Positions 7,831-17,663 are shown, numbered from the stretch's first letter. The stretch: 42,360 bases of DNA from an uncultured Clostridia bacterium (GCA_947632385.1 CANRPD010000016.1:1-42360), one strand, 5' to 3'. The notes: a model not told the origin generated them from the letters alone. Translations and numbers: made by a program.

Positions 7831-9285
7831 ATGCGTATTTTGATGATCGATATCGACACCCTGCGGCCGGACCACATGGGCTGCTATGGGTACAGCCGCA
7901 ACACCACCCCCAACCTGGACCGGGTCTGCGCCGAGGGCATCCGGTTCGACCGGTATTACTGCTCCGACGCGCCGTGCCTGCCCTCCCGGGCGGCGCTGGT
8001 CAGCGGGATGTTCGGCATCCGCAACGGGGCGGTGGGCCACGGGGACACCGCCGGGGACCGGCGGCTGACCGGGAAGGGCCGGGGCTTTCGGGACGCGGTG
8101 GACGACAACAACTTCCACAACATCTTCCGCCGGGCGGGGCTGTACACCGCCTCGGTGAGCACCTTTGCGGAGCGGCATTCCTCCTGGTGGTTCAACGCGG
8201 GCTTCAACGAGTGCTATAACGTGGGCCAGCACGGGCTGGAATCCGGCGAGGCGGTGCTGCCCGTGGCGCTGGATTGGCTCACGCGCAACCGGGACCGGGA
8301 CAACTGGTTCCTGCACCTGCACCTGTGGGACCCCCACACGCCCTATCGGGCCCCCCTGGAGCTGGGAGAGCCCTTTGCCCAAGACCCGCTGCCCGCGTGG
8401 ATCGACGAAGAGACCTTTGCCCTGCACAAGCGCCACGTGGGGCCCCACGGCCTCAACGAGATGAACATGTTCGACGACTACGTGAACCCCAAGTATCCCC
8501 GGATGATGGGCAGTGCCCTGGACTGGGCGGGGCTGCGGAAGATCATCGACGGGTACGACACGGGCATCTACTACGCGGACCGGCTGCTGGGGCAGGTGTT
8601 CGACCTGCTGCGGGAGCAGGGCCTGTGGGAGGAGACGGCGGTGATCGTCACCTCCGACCACGGGGAGAACATGGGAGAGCTGGGCATCTACGGCGAGCAC
8701 GGCACCGCCGACGAGGCAACTTGCCACATCCCGTTTTTGCTCAAGTGGCCGGGAGGCCGGAAGGGCGCCGTGGACACCGGCCTCCACTACAGCCTGGACT
8801 TCCTCCCCACGGCGGCCCAGCTGCTGGGGGTGGACCCCTGCGACAACTGGGACGGTCAGAGCTTTGCGGCGGCGGTCACCGGGGAGGTGGAGGCCGGCCG
8901 GGACAGCCTGGTGCTCTCCCAGATGGCCCATGTATGCCAGCGCTCCGTGCGGTTTGGGGACTGGCTGTACATGCGCACCTATCACGACGGCTTCCACCTG
9001 TTCGACCGGGAGATGCTCTTCGACCTGGAGAACGACCCCCACGAGCAGCACGACGTGAAGGACCGCTTTCCGGAGGTCTGCCGCCAGGGGGCGCAGATCC
9101 TGCTGGACTGGCATGACCGGGCCATGCTGCGGTCCTCCAGCCCCATCGATCCCATGTGGACGGTGCTGGCGGAGGGCGGGCCGTATCACACCCAGGGCTG
9201 CCTGGAGGACTACCTAAAGCGGCTGGAGGCCACCGGCCGGGCCGAAGGCGCCCGCAAACTGCGGGAACGGTATCCCAACGGCTGA
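7831..9285 (+). CDS. Cys-type sulfatase
   Basis: 484 residues of the alkaline-phosphatase-like sulfatase family. Metal ligands are DIDTLRPDH at residues 7-15. The sulfatase signature C-L-P-S-R at residues 49-53 carries the cysteine that family enzymes convert to formylglycine; in anaerobes an anSME radical-SAM enzyme does this. None is in this window. SDHGENMGELG near residue 277 supplies further metal ligands. No signal peptide is seen, so it should act in the cytoplasm. GAAGGAG at 7818-7824 sets the start. It is co-transcribed with the esterase. Sulfated glycans or phenolic or steroid sulfates are possible substrates. Confidence 0.88.
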   Translation: MRILMIDIDTLRPDHMGCYGYSRNTTPNLDRVCAEGIRFDRYYCSDAPCLPSRAALVSGMFGIRNGAVGHGDTAGDRRLTGKGRGFRDAVDDNNFHNIFRRAGLYTASVSTFAERHSSWWFNAGFNECYNVGQHGLESGEAVLPVALDWLTRNRDRDNWFLHLHLWDPHTPYRAPLELGEPFAQDPLPAWIDEETFALHKRHVGPHGLNEMNMFDDYVNPKYPRMMGSALDWAGLRKIIDGYDTGIYYADRLLGQVFDLLREQGLWEETAVIVTSDHGENMGELGIYGEHGTADEATCHIPFLLKWPGGRKGAVDTGLHYSLDFLPTAAQLLGVDPCDNWDGQSFAAAVTGEVEAGRDSLVLSQMAHVCQRSVRFGDWLYMRTYHDGFHLFDREMLFDLENDPHEQHDVKDRFPEVCRQGAQILLDWHDRAMLRSSSPIDPMWTVLAEGGPYHTQGCLEDYLKRLEATGRAEGARKLRERYPNG

Positions 9286-9296
9286 GGCAGTTCAAA

Positions 9297-9331
9297 GAAA
9301 AAAACGATCCCCCGGGGAGGCCCGGGGGATC
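9297..9331 (-). terminator. Terminator between the sulfatase and nhaC
   Basis: An 11-bp perfect stem (9306-9316 with 9321-9331) with GAGG loop. On the minus strand it runs into a run of seven T followed by CTTT (9297-9305), ideal for ending nhaC. On the plus strand it is followed by CTTCCTCTCT, so it is a weaker stop for the sulfatase. Confidence 0.85.
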
Positions 9332-9353
9332 TTCCTCTCTGCAAACAGCGCCG

Positions 9354-11015
9354 TCAGGCGGTCTGCTTCTTTTTGACGACCTTCGCCGCCACCACGATCA
9401 CCACCGCCAGCAGCAGCAGGGTGATGGGCGTGGCCACCATGGCCACGGGGCTGTTGGTCTGATAGCCGATGAAGCCCGCCAGGAGATACCCCACGGCGCA
9501 CACCCCGGCGCAGGTGAAGGCGTAGGGGATCTGGGTGGTGACGTGGTTCACGTGGTTGGAATGGGCCCCCGCCGACGCCATGATGGTGGTGTCGGAAATG
9601 GGCGAGCAGTGGTCCCCGCACACCGCGCCGCTGAGGCACGCCGCGATGGCGATGACCAGCATCTCATAGGAATTGCTGAACACGTTGCACACGATGGGGA
9701 TCAGGATGGAGAAGGTGCCCCAGCTGGTGCCCGTGGAGAAGGCCAGGAACACCGCCACCAGGAAGATGACGCTGGGCAGGAAGATGTTCACCGCCCCGGC
9801 GGAGGAGGCCACCAGGTCCCGGATGTACACATCCGCCCCCAGCAGGCCTGTCATGCCGGAAAGGTTCCACGCCATGATGAGGATGATCATGGGCGCGCAC
9901 ATGGAACGGAACCCGGCGGGGAAGCAATCCATGAACTCCTTGAAGGAGAGGACCCCCCGGAACATGTACAGGAAGAAGGTAAAGATCACCGTGATCAGGC
10001 TGCCGAACACCAGGCCCATGGCGGAGTTGGAATCGGCAAAGGCGTCGATGAAGCCCACACCGTCAAAGAACCCGCCGGTGTACACGATGCCGATGATGCA
10101 GGTGACGATGAGCACCACCACGGGCAGCACCAGGTCGATGACCTTGCCCCGGGAGGAGGGCACCTCGTTGTCCGCATCGGCAAAGGGCCGGTCCGGCGTG
10201 GTGAACAGATCCCCCTTCAGGGCGTTCTCCTCGTGGAGCTTCATGGGGCCGTAGTCCAGCTTCAGGGTGACGATGAGCAGCATCATGACGATGGTGCCCA
10301 ACGCATAGAGGTTGTAGGGGATGGTCCGCAGGAACATCTCAAAGCCGTTGATCCCCGAATCCGGCGGCACCGAGTAGGTCACCGCGGCGGCCCAGCTGGA
10401 GATGGGCGCGATGATGCAGATGGGCGCAGCGGTGGCGTCGATGAGATAGGCCAGCTTGGCCCGGGACACCTGGTGCCGGTCCGTCACCGGCCGGATCACC
10501 GAGCCTACGGTCATGCAGTTGAAGCCGTCGTCCACAAAGATCAGCACCCCCAGCAGGATGGTGGCCAGCTGCGCCCCCACCCGGGTCTTGATGTGCTGGG
10601 AAGCCCACCGCCCGAAGGCCGCAGAGCCCCCGGCCTTGTTCATCAGCGCCACCAGGCTGCCCAGCAGCACCACGAACACCAGGATGCTGGCGTTCTGCAC
10701 CGAGGCGATGTTGTTGACGAAGCCCCCCTCTTCGTTGTACAGGATGGTGTTCAGGGCCAGCTCCAGGTTGCCGTTAGCATACAGCAGGCCGCCGGCCAGG
10801 ATCCCCATGAACAGGGAAAAGTAGACCTCTTTGGTGATCAGCGCCAGGGTGATGGCGATGACCGGGGGCAGCAGCGCCCACACGGACTGATACACCCCGG
10901 GGGTGTGCCCCGGGTCTGCCGTACCGGGGGTGTTCGCGGTGACGAACACCAGCGCCACAAGCCCCACCAGGCCCAGCACCAGGAACACGTTCACGAGCTT
11001 TTTCTTCTGGGTCAT
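9354..11015 (-). CDS. nhaC: NhaC family Na+/H+ antiporter
   Basis: A 553-residue inner-membrane protein with about a dozen hydrophobic helices. The family hallmark GDHCSPISDTTIMASAGA lies near residues 445-462, with VDDGFNCMTVGSV (near 165) as another conserved polar membrane stretch. It belongs to the NhaC/ion-transporter superfamily, which exchanges Na+ for H+ or moves amino or organic acids coupled to Na+. Substrate is not certain. It starts at an ATG after GGAGGG. It has its own consensus promoter and terminator, so it is monocistronic. Its location next to the proton-type ATP synthase makes a role in Na+/H+ homeostasis reasonable. Confidence 0.9.
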   Translation of the reverse strand: MTQKKKLVNVFLVLGLVGLVALVFVTANTPGTADPGHTPGVYQSVWALLPPVIAITLALITKEVYFSLFMGILAGGLLYANGNLELALNTILYNEEGGFVNNIASVQNASILVFVVLLGSLVALMNKAGGSAAFGRWASQHIKTRVGAQLATILLGVLIFVDDGFNCMTVGSVIRPVTDRHQVSRAKLAYLIDATAAPICIIAPISSWAAAVTYSVPPDSGINGFEMFLRTIPYNLYALGTIVMMLLIVTLKLDYGPMKLHEENALKGDLFTTPDRPFADADNEVPSSRGKVIDLVLPVVVLIVTCIIGIVYTGGFFDGVGFIDAFADSNSAMGLVFGSLITVIFTFFLYMFRGVLSFKEFMDCFPAGFRSMCAPMIILIMAWNLSGMTGLLGADVYIRDLVASSAGAVNIFLPSVIFLVAVFLAFSTGTSWGTFSILIPIVCNVFSNSYEMLVIAIAACLSGAVCGDHCSPISDTTIMASAGAHSNHVNHVTTQIPYAFTCAGVCAVGYLLAGFIGYQTNSPVAMVATPITLLLLAVVIVVAAKVVKKKQTA

Positions 11016-11056
11016 TTCGCAGGATCCCTCCCATGGATCGAATTCAAATCAATTTT

Positions 11057-11084
11057 ATTATACGCAAATCCCCTGCTTTGTCAA
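11057..11084 (-). promoter_or_regulatory. nhaC promoter
   Basis: Perfect TTGACA (11079-11084) and perfect TATAAT (11057-11062) on the minus strand with a 16-base spacer, 42 bases before the start codon. Confidence 0.85.
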
Positions 11085-11145
11085 TACAGCCCCGCCTTTT
11101 TTCTGCTGTCAAATTGAATTGTATACACTTTAAATCCCGGCAAAC

Positions 11146-11176
11146 AGGCCCCTTCCCGTTTCCCGGAAAAGGGCCT
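11146..11176 (-). terminator. Terminator-like hairpin after atpC
   Basis: A 12-bp stem with two G-T pairs begins 6 bases past the atpC stop, with a 7-base loop and only a short T-run after it. It is the probable end of the ATP synthase operon. Confidence 0.6.
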
Positions 11177-11181
11177 CCCGT

Positions 11182-11445
11182 TCACGTTGTTTCCCCAAAG
11201 GCTTCCACCACGGCGGTCACCCGGTCATCCTCCACGGTGGCGAACCCCGGGCCGCAGGCGCCCTGCACCACCGCCTGGCCTGCCCGCAGGCCGGCCACAG
11301 GGCCGGCGCCCAGGGCCAGCAGGGCCTTGGTGTGCCCCGGCCGGATGCCGTAGCTGCCGTCGCTGGCGGTCAGCCGGATGGAATCCACCTCATAGGGGCC
11401 AAAGGCCCCCGTGGGCGTGACGATGCGCAAGCTCAGTGTCCCCAT
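11182..11445 (-). CDS. atpC: ATP synthase epsilon subunit, short form
   Basis: 87 residues that match only the N-terminal beta-sandwich of epsilon (LRIVTPTGAFGPYEV, YGIRPGHTKALLALG). Most bacterial epsilon subunits have about 130-140 residues with a C-terminal helical hairpin that can rise into F1 and block ATP hydrolysis. Here the stop comes at the end of the beta domain and the next in-frame sequence is a terminator, so the helical domain is absent rather than moved. Short epsilon subunits exist in other lineages. It sits 10 bases after atpD, last in the operon. Confidence 0.88.
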   Translation of the reverse strand: MGTLSLRIVTPTGAFGPYEVDSIRLTASDGSYGIRPGHTKALLALGAGPVAGLRAGQAVVQGACGPGFATVEDDRVTAVVEAFGETT

Positions 11446-11455
11446 ACGGCCGCCC

Positions 11456-12865
<1,410 letters not shown>

Positions 12866-12886
12866 TCAAAATCGTCAAGCTCTCGT

Positions 12887-13705
12887 CTACTCCGCCCGCT
12901 CGGAGGAGGTCTCGATCACATCCGCCGTGACGCTGTTCTGCCGCATCCGGTTGATCTCCCCCTCCAGGGCCTGCACATACTCGGTGGCCGTGTCATAGGC
13001 CGACCGCATGGTCATCAGCGTGGCGGCCTGCGCCCCCAGGGCGGCCTCCAGCACCATCCGGTAAAACATCCCGTGGAACACCGACCGCCCGGTGCGCTCC
13101 AGCACCGCCCCCCGGTCCGGCACCAGCAGGGCCGGGGCCGTGCGGGTGGCCTCGTCGGTGAGGAACAGCTCCCGGATGGCCGGGGTCTGGGTCAGCATGT
13201 TCACATACCGGGCATAGATGAGATACACCCGGGAGACCTTCCCCTCCCGCCGCCACTGGATCAGCTCATCCAGCAGCGCGGCGCTCTGGGCAAAGTCCGG
13301 CACGTCCTCCAAAACCACTTCCCGGGCGGCGGCCACGCCCCGGCTGCGAAAATACGCCACAGCCTTTTTCCCGCAGGGCACCACCCAGGGCTTCTCCAGC
13401 TTTTCCAGCTCCTCCTCGGCAAACCGCAGCAGCTCCGCGTTGTAGCTGCCGCACATGCCCTTGTTGGCGGCCATGACCACCACCGCCGCCGGGGCCTCGG
13501 GGTCCGCGGCGCGCACCAGCTCCCGGTACACCCCGCCGAACTGCTCCACCAGCCGCCGGCACTGCCGGCCGTATTCCCGATACCCCAGGTACATGCTGCT
13601 CAGCCGGGAGAGCTTCACAGTGGCCACCGTGCGCATGGCCTTGGTCAGCTTCTGGGTGGAGCGCACTCCCCGCAGCTGTTTCTTCAGGCTTTGAATGGCA
13701 GGCAT
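12887..13705 (-). CDS. atpG: ATP synthase gamma subunit
   Basis: 272 residues, the central rotor shaft. The N-terminal helix SLKKQLRGVRSTQKLTKAM and a C-terminal helix are recognisable. The C-terminus is more divergent than usual: the conserved Rossmann stretch MAANKGMCGSYN is intact, but the final helix ends INRMRQNSVTADVIETSSERAE rather than the common ITxEIxEIVxGA form. It lies 3 bases after the alpha fusion stop. Divergence of gamma next to a remodelled stator could reflect co-adaptation, but that is speculation. Confidence 0.94.
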   Translation of the reverse strand: MPAIQSLKKQLRGVRSTQKLTKAMRTVATVKLSRLSSMYLGYREYGRQCRRLVEQFGGVYRELVRAADPEAPAAVVVMAANKGMCGSYNAELLRFAEEELEKLEKPWVVPCGKKAVAYFRSRGVAAAREVVLEDVPDFAQSAALLDELIQWRREGKVSRVYLIYARYVNMLTQTPAIRELFLTDEATRTAPALLVPDRGAVLERTGRSVFHGMFYRMVLEAALGAQAATLMTMRSAYDTATEYVQALEGEINRMRQNSVTADVIETSSERAE

Positions 13706-13708
13706 AGG

Positions 13709-15922
13709 CTATGCCCTCGCTTGCCGGAACCGCCCCAGGGCGGCCCGCAGCTGCTCCAGCTCGCTGCCGTCCGCCTTGATGCCGCTCTTCAGGGCGTACA
13801 CCAGGGGCTGTTGGGTCTGTTCAAAGAAATCGTACAGCGCCTGCTCAAAGGCCCCCATGCCGCCGGCGGGCTCGTCGTCGGCATAGCCCTCGCTCACCGC
13901 AAAGAGCAGCAGCGCCTGCTTCCAGTCCTCCAGGGGCTGATACCGCCCCTGCTGCAGCGCCTCCATCAGGTGGGCGCCGGCGTTCAGGGTCTTGCGGGTG
14001 TCCTCGTCCACGTCGCTGCCCAGCTGGGTAAAGTCCTTGAGCTCCCGGTACTGGGCCAAATTGGTCCGCAGGCTGGCCGAGACCTGCTTCATCAGCTTGG
14101 TCTGGGCCGCCCCGCCCACACGGGACACCGACAGCCCCACGTTGATGGCCGGACGCTGCCCCTCATGGAACAGCTCGCTCTCCAAGAAGATCTGCCCGTC
14201 GGTGATGGAGATCACGTTGGTGGGGATGTAGGCCGAAATGTCTCCGGCCAAAGTCTCGATGATGGGCAGCGCCGTGATGGACCCTCCGCCCTGCTCCTCC
14301 GACAGGTGGGCGGAACGCTCCAGCAGCCGGGAGTGCAGGTAGAAGATGTCCCCGGGGTAGGCCTCCCGGCCGGAGGGCCGGTGCAGCAGCAGGGAAAGCT
14401 CCCGATAGGCCACCGCGTGCTTGGACAGGTCGTCATACACGATGAGCACGTCCCGGCCGGCATGCATGAAATACTCCGCCATGGCCGTGCCGGAGAAGGG
14501 CGCGATGTACTGGGTGGCCGCCGAGCCCGAGGCATTGGCCGCCACGATGATGGTGTATTCCATGGCCCCGTACTGGGTCAGCCGGTCTTTGATCTCCGCC
14601 ACGGAGGTCTCCTTCTGGCCGATGGCCACGTAGATGCACACCGTGTCCTTGCCCTTCTGGTTCAAAATGGCGTCCAGGGCGATGGCGGTCTTGCCGGTCT
14701 GCCGGTCGCCGATGATCAGCTCCCGCTGCCCCTTGCCGATGGGCACCAGGGCGTCGATGGCCTTGATGCCGGTGTGCAGGGGCCTATCCACCGGCGCCCG
14801 GTCCAGGATCCCCGGGGCGCGGCACTCGATGGGCCGCCGGTCGGTAACATAGAGGTACCCCTCGCCGTCCACCGGGTTGCCGATGGCGTCCACCACCCGG
14901 CCCAGCAGGGCATCCCCCACCGGCACCGAGGCGATCCGCCCCACACGGCGCACCCGGCTGCCGCTCTCGATGTTCTCATATTCGCCGAAGATCACGCAGC
15001 CGATGCGGTCCCGCTGGATATCCAGCACCATGCCCCGCTCGCCGCATTCGAATTCCACCACTTCGCCGTACATGATGTCCGCCAGGCCGTCCATCCAGCA
15101 GATGCCGTCGGAGACCTGCATCACCCGGCCCAGCTGGTACACGTGGATCTTGGGCTGATACGTCCTCGCCTTCCCCAAAAACTCCGCCAGCACCTCCTGG
15201 GCTTCCTCGTCCGAGGTCACCGGCTCCCGGTTGATGCTCCGCTCGAAGTGGTACAGCTCCTCGGTCACGGTGCCGTCATACACCGTGTCGCCAATGCGCA
15301 GCCGCAGCCCGCCGATGAGCTCCGGGTCCTCCCGCACCCACAGGGAGGTCTTCCCCCCCACGGTGTCCAGCAGGGCGGTGGTGGCGGCGTCCACCCGGTG
15401 CACCAGGTCCTCGCCCAGGGGCCAGGCGGAGGTCAGGGTCACGTACAGCACGTCGTGGTGGCGCAGATACGCCATATCCCCCGGGGTCAGGTGGATCTGC
15501 CCCAGGATCTCCTCCAGCAGCTTGGGCTCCAGGGCCCGCATCCGGCTGAGATACGGCTCCTCCCCAAAGCAGGCCCGCACCGCGTCCTGCATCACGGAGT
15601 AGAACTGCCGCTTGGCCTTCTCGATCATCACCCGGTGCAGCTCCCGGCACTCCCGGGCCTGGGCCTCCCGCACCTGGGCCACTTTCCCCTCCGCCAGGGC
15701 CTGCTCCTCGGCCACGGCGGCGCTGGGCGCCTCCGGGTCCTGGGGGAACTCCGGCTCCACCAGCTCCGGCGGGGTCATCTCCTCCAGGCGCTGGGCCTCG
15801 TCCAGGGCCTCGTTGATGGCTTTTCGGCGGGAAGAAAACAGCTTCACGATGGTCTTGCGGGCAAACAGGACGATCAGCCCCGCCAGCAGCGCAAAGTTGA
15901 TGCAAACATACAGGATCTTCAT
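13709..15922 (-). CDS. Fused ATP synthase b'-like arm, delta C-terminal domain and alpha subunit
   Basis: 737 residues, where alpha alone is about 500. Residues 3-21 form one membrane helix (FALLAGLIVLFARKTIV), as at the N-terminus of a b subunit. Residues 25-118 are charged and helical with a proline-rich break at 50-68. Residues 155-217 match the delta C-terminal domain (VTLTSAWPLG, DPELIGGLRLRIGDTVYDG). From about 244 on it is a complete alpha subunit with Walker A GDRQTGKT at 405-412 and GGAAQTK further on. The six-helix delta N-terminal domain is not visible, and no separate atpH exists. It lies 4 bases after atpF and 3 before atpG. An in-frame GTG at codon 244 (15191-15193), preceded by GAGGAA, could start a free alpha of 494 residues. 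Confidence 0.9.
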   Translation of the reverse strand: MKILYVCINFALLAGLIVLFARKTIVKLFSSRRKAINEALDEAQRLEEMTPPELVEPEFPQDPEAPSAAVAEEQALAEGKVAQVREAQARECRELHRVMIEKAKRQFYSVMQDAVRACFGEEPYLSRMRALEPKLLEEILGQIHLTPGDMAYLRHHDVLYVTLTSAWPLGEDLVHRVDAATTALLDTVGGKTSLWVREDPELIGGLRLRIGDTVYDGTVTEELYHFERSINREPVTSDEEAQEVLAEFLGKARTYQPKIHVYQLGRVMQVSDGICWMDGLADIMYGEVVEFECGERGMVLDIQRDRIGCVIFGEYENIESGSRVRRVGRIASVPVGDALLGRVVDAIGNPVDGEGYLYVTDRRPIECRAPGILDRAPVDRPLHTGIKAIDALVPIGKGQRELIIGDRQTGKTAIALDAILNQKGKDTVCIYVAIGQKETSVAEIKDRLTQYGAMEYTIIVAANASGSAATQYIAPFSGTAMAEYFMHAGRDVLIVYDDLSKHAVAYRELSLLLHRPSGREAYPGDIFYLHSRLLERSAHLSEEQGGGSITALPIIETLAGDISAYIPTNVISITDGQIFLESELFHEGQRPAINVGLSVSRVGGAAQTKLMKQVSASLRTNLAQYRELKDFTQLGSDVDEDTRKTLNAGAHLMEALQQGRYQPLEDWKQALLLFAVSEGYADDEPAGGMGAFEQALYDFFEQTQQPLVYALKSGIKADGSELEQLRAALGRFRQARA

Positions 15923-15926
15923 AGGC

Positions 15927-16346
15927 CTATTTTCCTACCACGCTTTCCGCAAAGGCTTGGGCCAGCTCCTGGGCATGGGCGCCCAGGGTCCGGAGGATCT
16001 CCTCCCGCTCGGCATCGGTCTTCTCCCGAAAGCGGTCCACGGCCTGCACTCGTTCTTCCCGGGCAGCCTCCACCGCCCGGCGGCTCTCGCTGCGGATGGC
16101 CTCCAGGCGCTGGGCCTCGCTCTTCTGCTGGGCGCTGCGGAAGGCCGCTTCCTTTTCAGCCAGCAGGGCCTGGTGCTCCTGCTCCAGCTGGGCGAACCGG
16201 GCCTTTTTGGCCTGTGCTTGGGCGATCTTCTCCTTCCGGGCGTCCATCACCCCCAAAAGGGGCACAAACAGCAGCCGGCGCAGGACCAGCGCCAGCACGC
16301 AGAAGCAGATCACCGTCCACAGGGTCACTGACAGTTGGATGGTCAT
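15927..16346 (-). CDS. atpF: ATP synthase b subunit
   Basis: 139 residues. One N-terminal membrane helix (LWTVICFCVLALVLRRLLFV, residues 9-28) is followed by a long charged coiled coil, the standard peripheral-stalk b subunit, slightly short (155-170 is common). Spacing is 4 bases on each side. Together with the b-like N-terminus of the next gene it gives two different b-type arms, as in b/b' stalks of phototrophs. Confidence 0.92.
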   Translation of the reverse strand: MTIQLSVTLWTVICFCVLALVLRRLLFVPLLGVMDARKEKIAQAQAKKARFAQLEQEHQALLAEKEAAFRSAQQKSEAQRLEAIRSESRRAVEAAREERVQAVDRFREKTDAEREEILRTLGAHAQELAQAFAESVVGK

Positions 16347-16350
16347 GGGC

Positions 16351-16581
16351 TCAGACCTTCGCCACCAGCATGAAGGCGATGAGCAGGCCGTAGATGGTCA
16401 GAGCCTCCATCAGGGCCAGGGAGATGATCAGCGTGGAGCGGATGTCCTTGGCGGCGTCGGGCTGCCGGGCGATGCTCTCCATGGCGGATTTGGCGGTGAG
16501 GCCCTGGGCGATGGCCGGAGCCAGGGTGCTGACGGCGATGGCCAGAGCGGCGGCCAGGGCGATGATTGCGTTGGATGACAT
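16351..16581 (-). CDS. atpE: ATP synthase c subunit
   Basis: 76 residues, two membrane helices joined by the polar loop ARQPDA. The ion-binding carboxylate is Glu59 in MEALTIYG, a context shared with cyanobacterial and chloroplast proton-binding c subunits; the Ser after Glu typical of Na+ rings (EST..Y) is Ala60. Gln26 of the first helix is retained. The usual glycine-packing motif of helix 1 is replaced by alanines: TLAPAIAQG stands where GIGPGVGQG is common. RBS AAGGAG lies before the ATG at 16581. Confidence 0.95.
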   Translation of the reverse strand: MSSNAIIALAAALAIAVSTLAPAIAQGLTAKSAMESIARQPDAAKDIRSTLIISLALMEALTIYGLLIAFMLVAKV

Positions 16582-16626
16582 GATGATTTCTCCTTTTGGA
16601 TTCGATTTCGGGCAAAAATTGCGTAT

Positions 16627-17301
16627 TTACTCCAGCTCAGTGACTTCGTCCAGGTAAATGGACGTGAGCATGGTAAAGACCAGGGCTTGCAGCGCGCAGA
16701 ACAGGATGGACAGCACCATCATCACCACCGGCGCGCCGATGGGCAGCAGGCCGTACAGCTCCTCGGTGACGGTCTCCTCGCCGAAGACGTTGCCGAACAG
16801 CCGCAGGGCCAGGGAGGCGGGCTTCACGAACTCATCCAGCACCAGCAGCGGCAGCATGAAAAACATGGGGCTGACGAACCGCTTGAAGTAGTGCCGGACA
16901 CCGCAGCGCAGCCCGGAGATCTGCAGGAAAAAGAACGTCACCACGCCCAGCCCCGCCGTCACCGACAGGGACGACGTGGGGGCCTTCACGTAGTCCGTCA
17001 GGCCCACCCCGGGGATGAGGCCGGAGTAGTTGGAGACGATGATGAAAATGAACAGCGTGGCCAGAAACGTGAAGTATTTCCGGGACTTTTCCCGGCCCAG
17101 CAGGCCCTCCAGGAAATTGTCCAGGTACTCCACGCCGGTCTCCAGCAGGTTCTGCAAAAAGCCCGGCCGTTCCTTCAGGCGGCTCTTCACCAGCAGGGAC
17201 AGCACCGTGAGCACCGCCACGATGAGCCACATGGCCACCACCTCGCCGGTGACGTCCAGCACGCCGAAGATCGAAAACAGCACCTTGGAACCTTCACCCA
17301 T
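16627..17301 (-). CDS. atpB: ATP synthase a subunit
   Basis: 224 residues, a polytopic membrane protein that forms the ion half-channels against the c-ring. The essential arginine is in SLALRLFGNVFGEE near residues 164-177. Conserved SNYSGLIPG is present in an earlier helix. Length is normal for Firmicutes. The start at 17301 overlaps the previous gene by 8 bases. Ends 45 bases before the c gene. Confidence 0.95.
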   Translation of the reverse strand: MGEGSKVLFSIFGVLDVTGEVVAMWLIVAVLTVLSLLVKSRLKERPGFLQNLLETGVEYLDNFLEGLLGREKSRKYFTFLATLFIFIIVSNYSGLIPGVGLTDYVKAPTSSLSVTAGLGVVTFFFLQISGLRCGVRHYFKRFVSPMFFMLPLLVLDEFVKPASLALRLFGNVFGEETVTEELYGLLPIGAPVVMMVLSILFCALQALVFTMLTSIYLDEVTELE

Positions 17302-17608
17302 TTTTCGGACCTCCTTTCCCGTACCATTCCTCGTTGAGCCGCACCAGCCGGTAGGTGAACCAGATCATGGGCAGCGTCACGCCCAGGACCCCGCCCACCA
17401 GCAGCGGTTTGCGGCCCCAGGGGGTGTATTCGCCCAGGGCAAACAGCGCCACCACGAACAGGATCGTGACGAGCTGGCGCACCACCTGGGCGCTGAGGTA
17501 CCGCTGGGGGTGTTTTTTCAGCACAAAACGGGCAAAAGCATAGCTGGCGGCGGCCAGGCACACGCCCAGACCGAACGCCAGGATGCCGCCCACCCACTCG
17601 TTGGGCAA
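17294..17608 (-). CDS. Small membrane protein at the head of the ATP synthase operon (AtpI-like by position)
   Basis: 104 residues with three to four hydrophobic segments (about 7-28, 46-62, 67-90). Size, topology and position directly before atpB match AtpI, which assists c-ring assembly or Mg uptake in other bacteria. I see no decisive family motif, so the assignment is by context. The start is TTG at 17608 behind AAGGTGG. It overlaps atpB by 8 bases, so it is translationally coupled. Confidence 0.72.
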   Translation of the reverse strand: MPNEWVGGILAFGLGVCLAAASYAFARFVLKKHPQRYLSAQVVRQLVTILFVVALFALGEYTPWGRKPLLVGGVLGVTLPMIWFTYRLVRLNEEWYGKGGPKNG

Positions 17609-17634
17609 ACGACCACCTTCTTTTCCAAGTGCCT

Positions 17635-17663
17635 ATTGTACCACTCGATTTTGATTTTTACAA
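17635..17663 (-). promoter_or_regulatory. Promoter of the ATP synthase operon
   Basis: Minus strand: TTGTAA (17658-17663), 17 bases, extended -10 TGG-TACAAT with TACAAT at 17635-17640, 27 bases before the TTG start. Confidence 0.7.
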
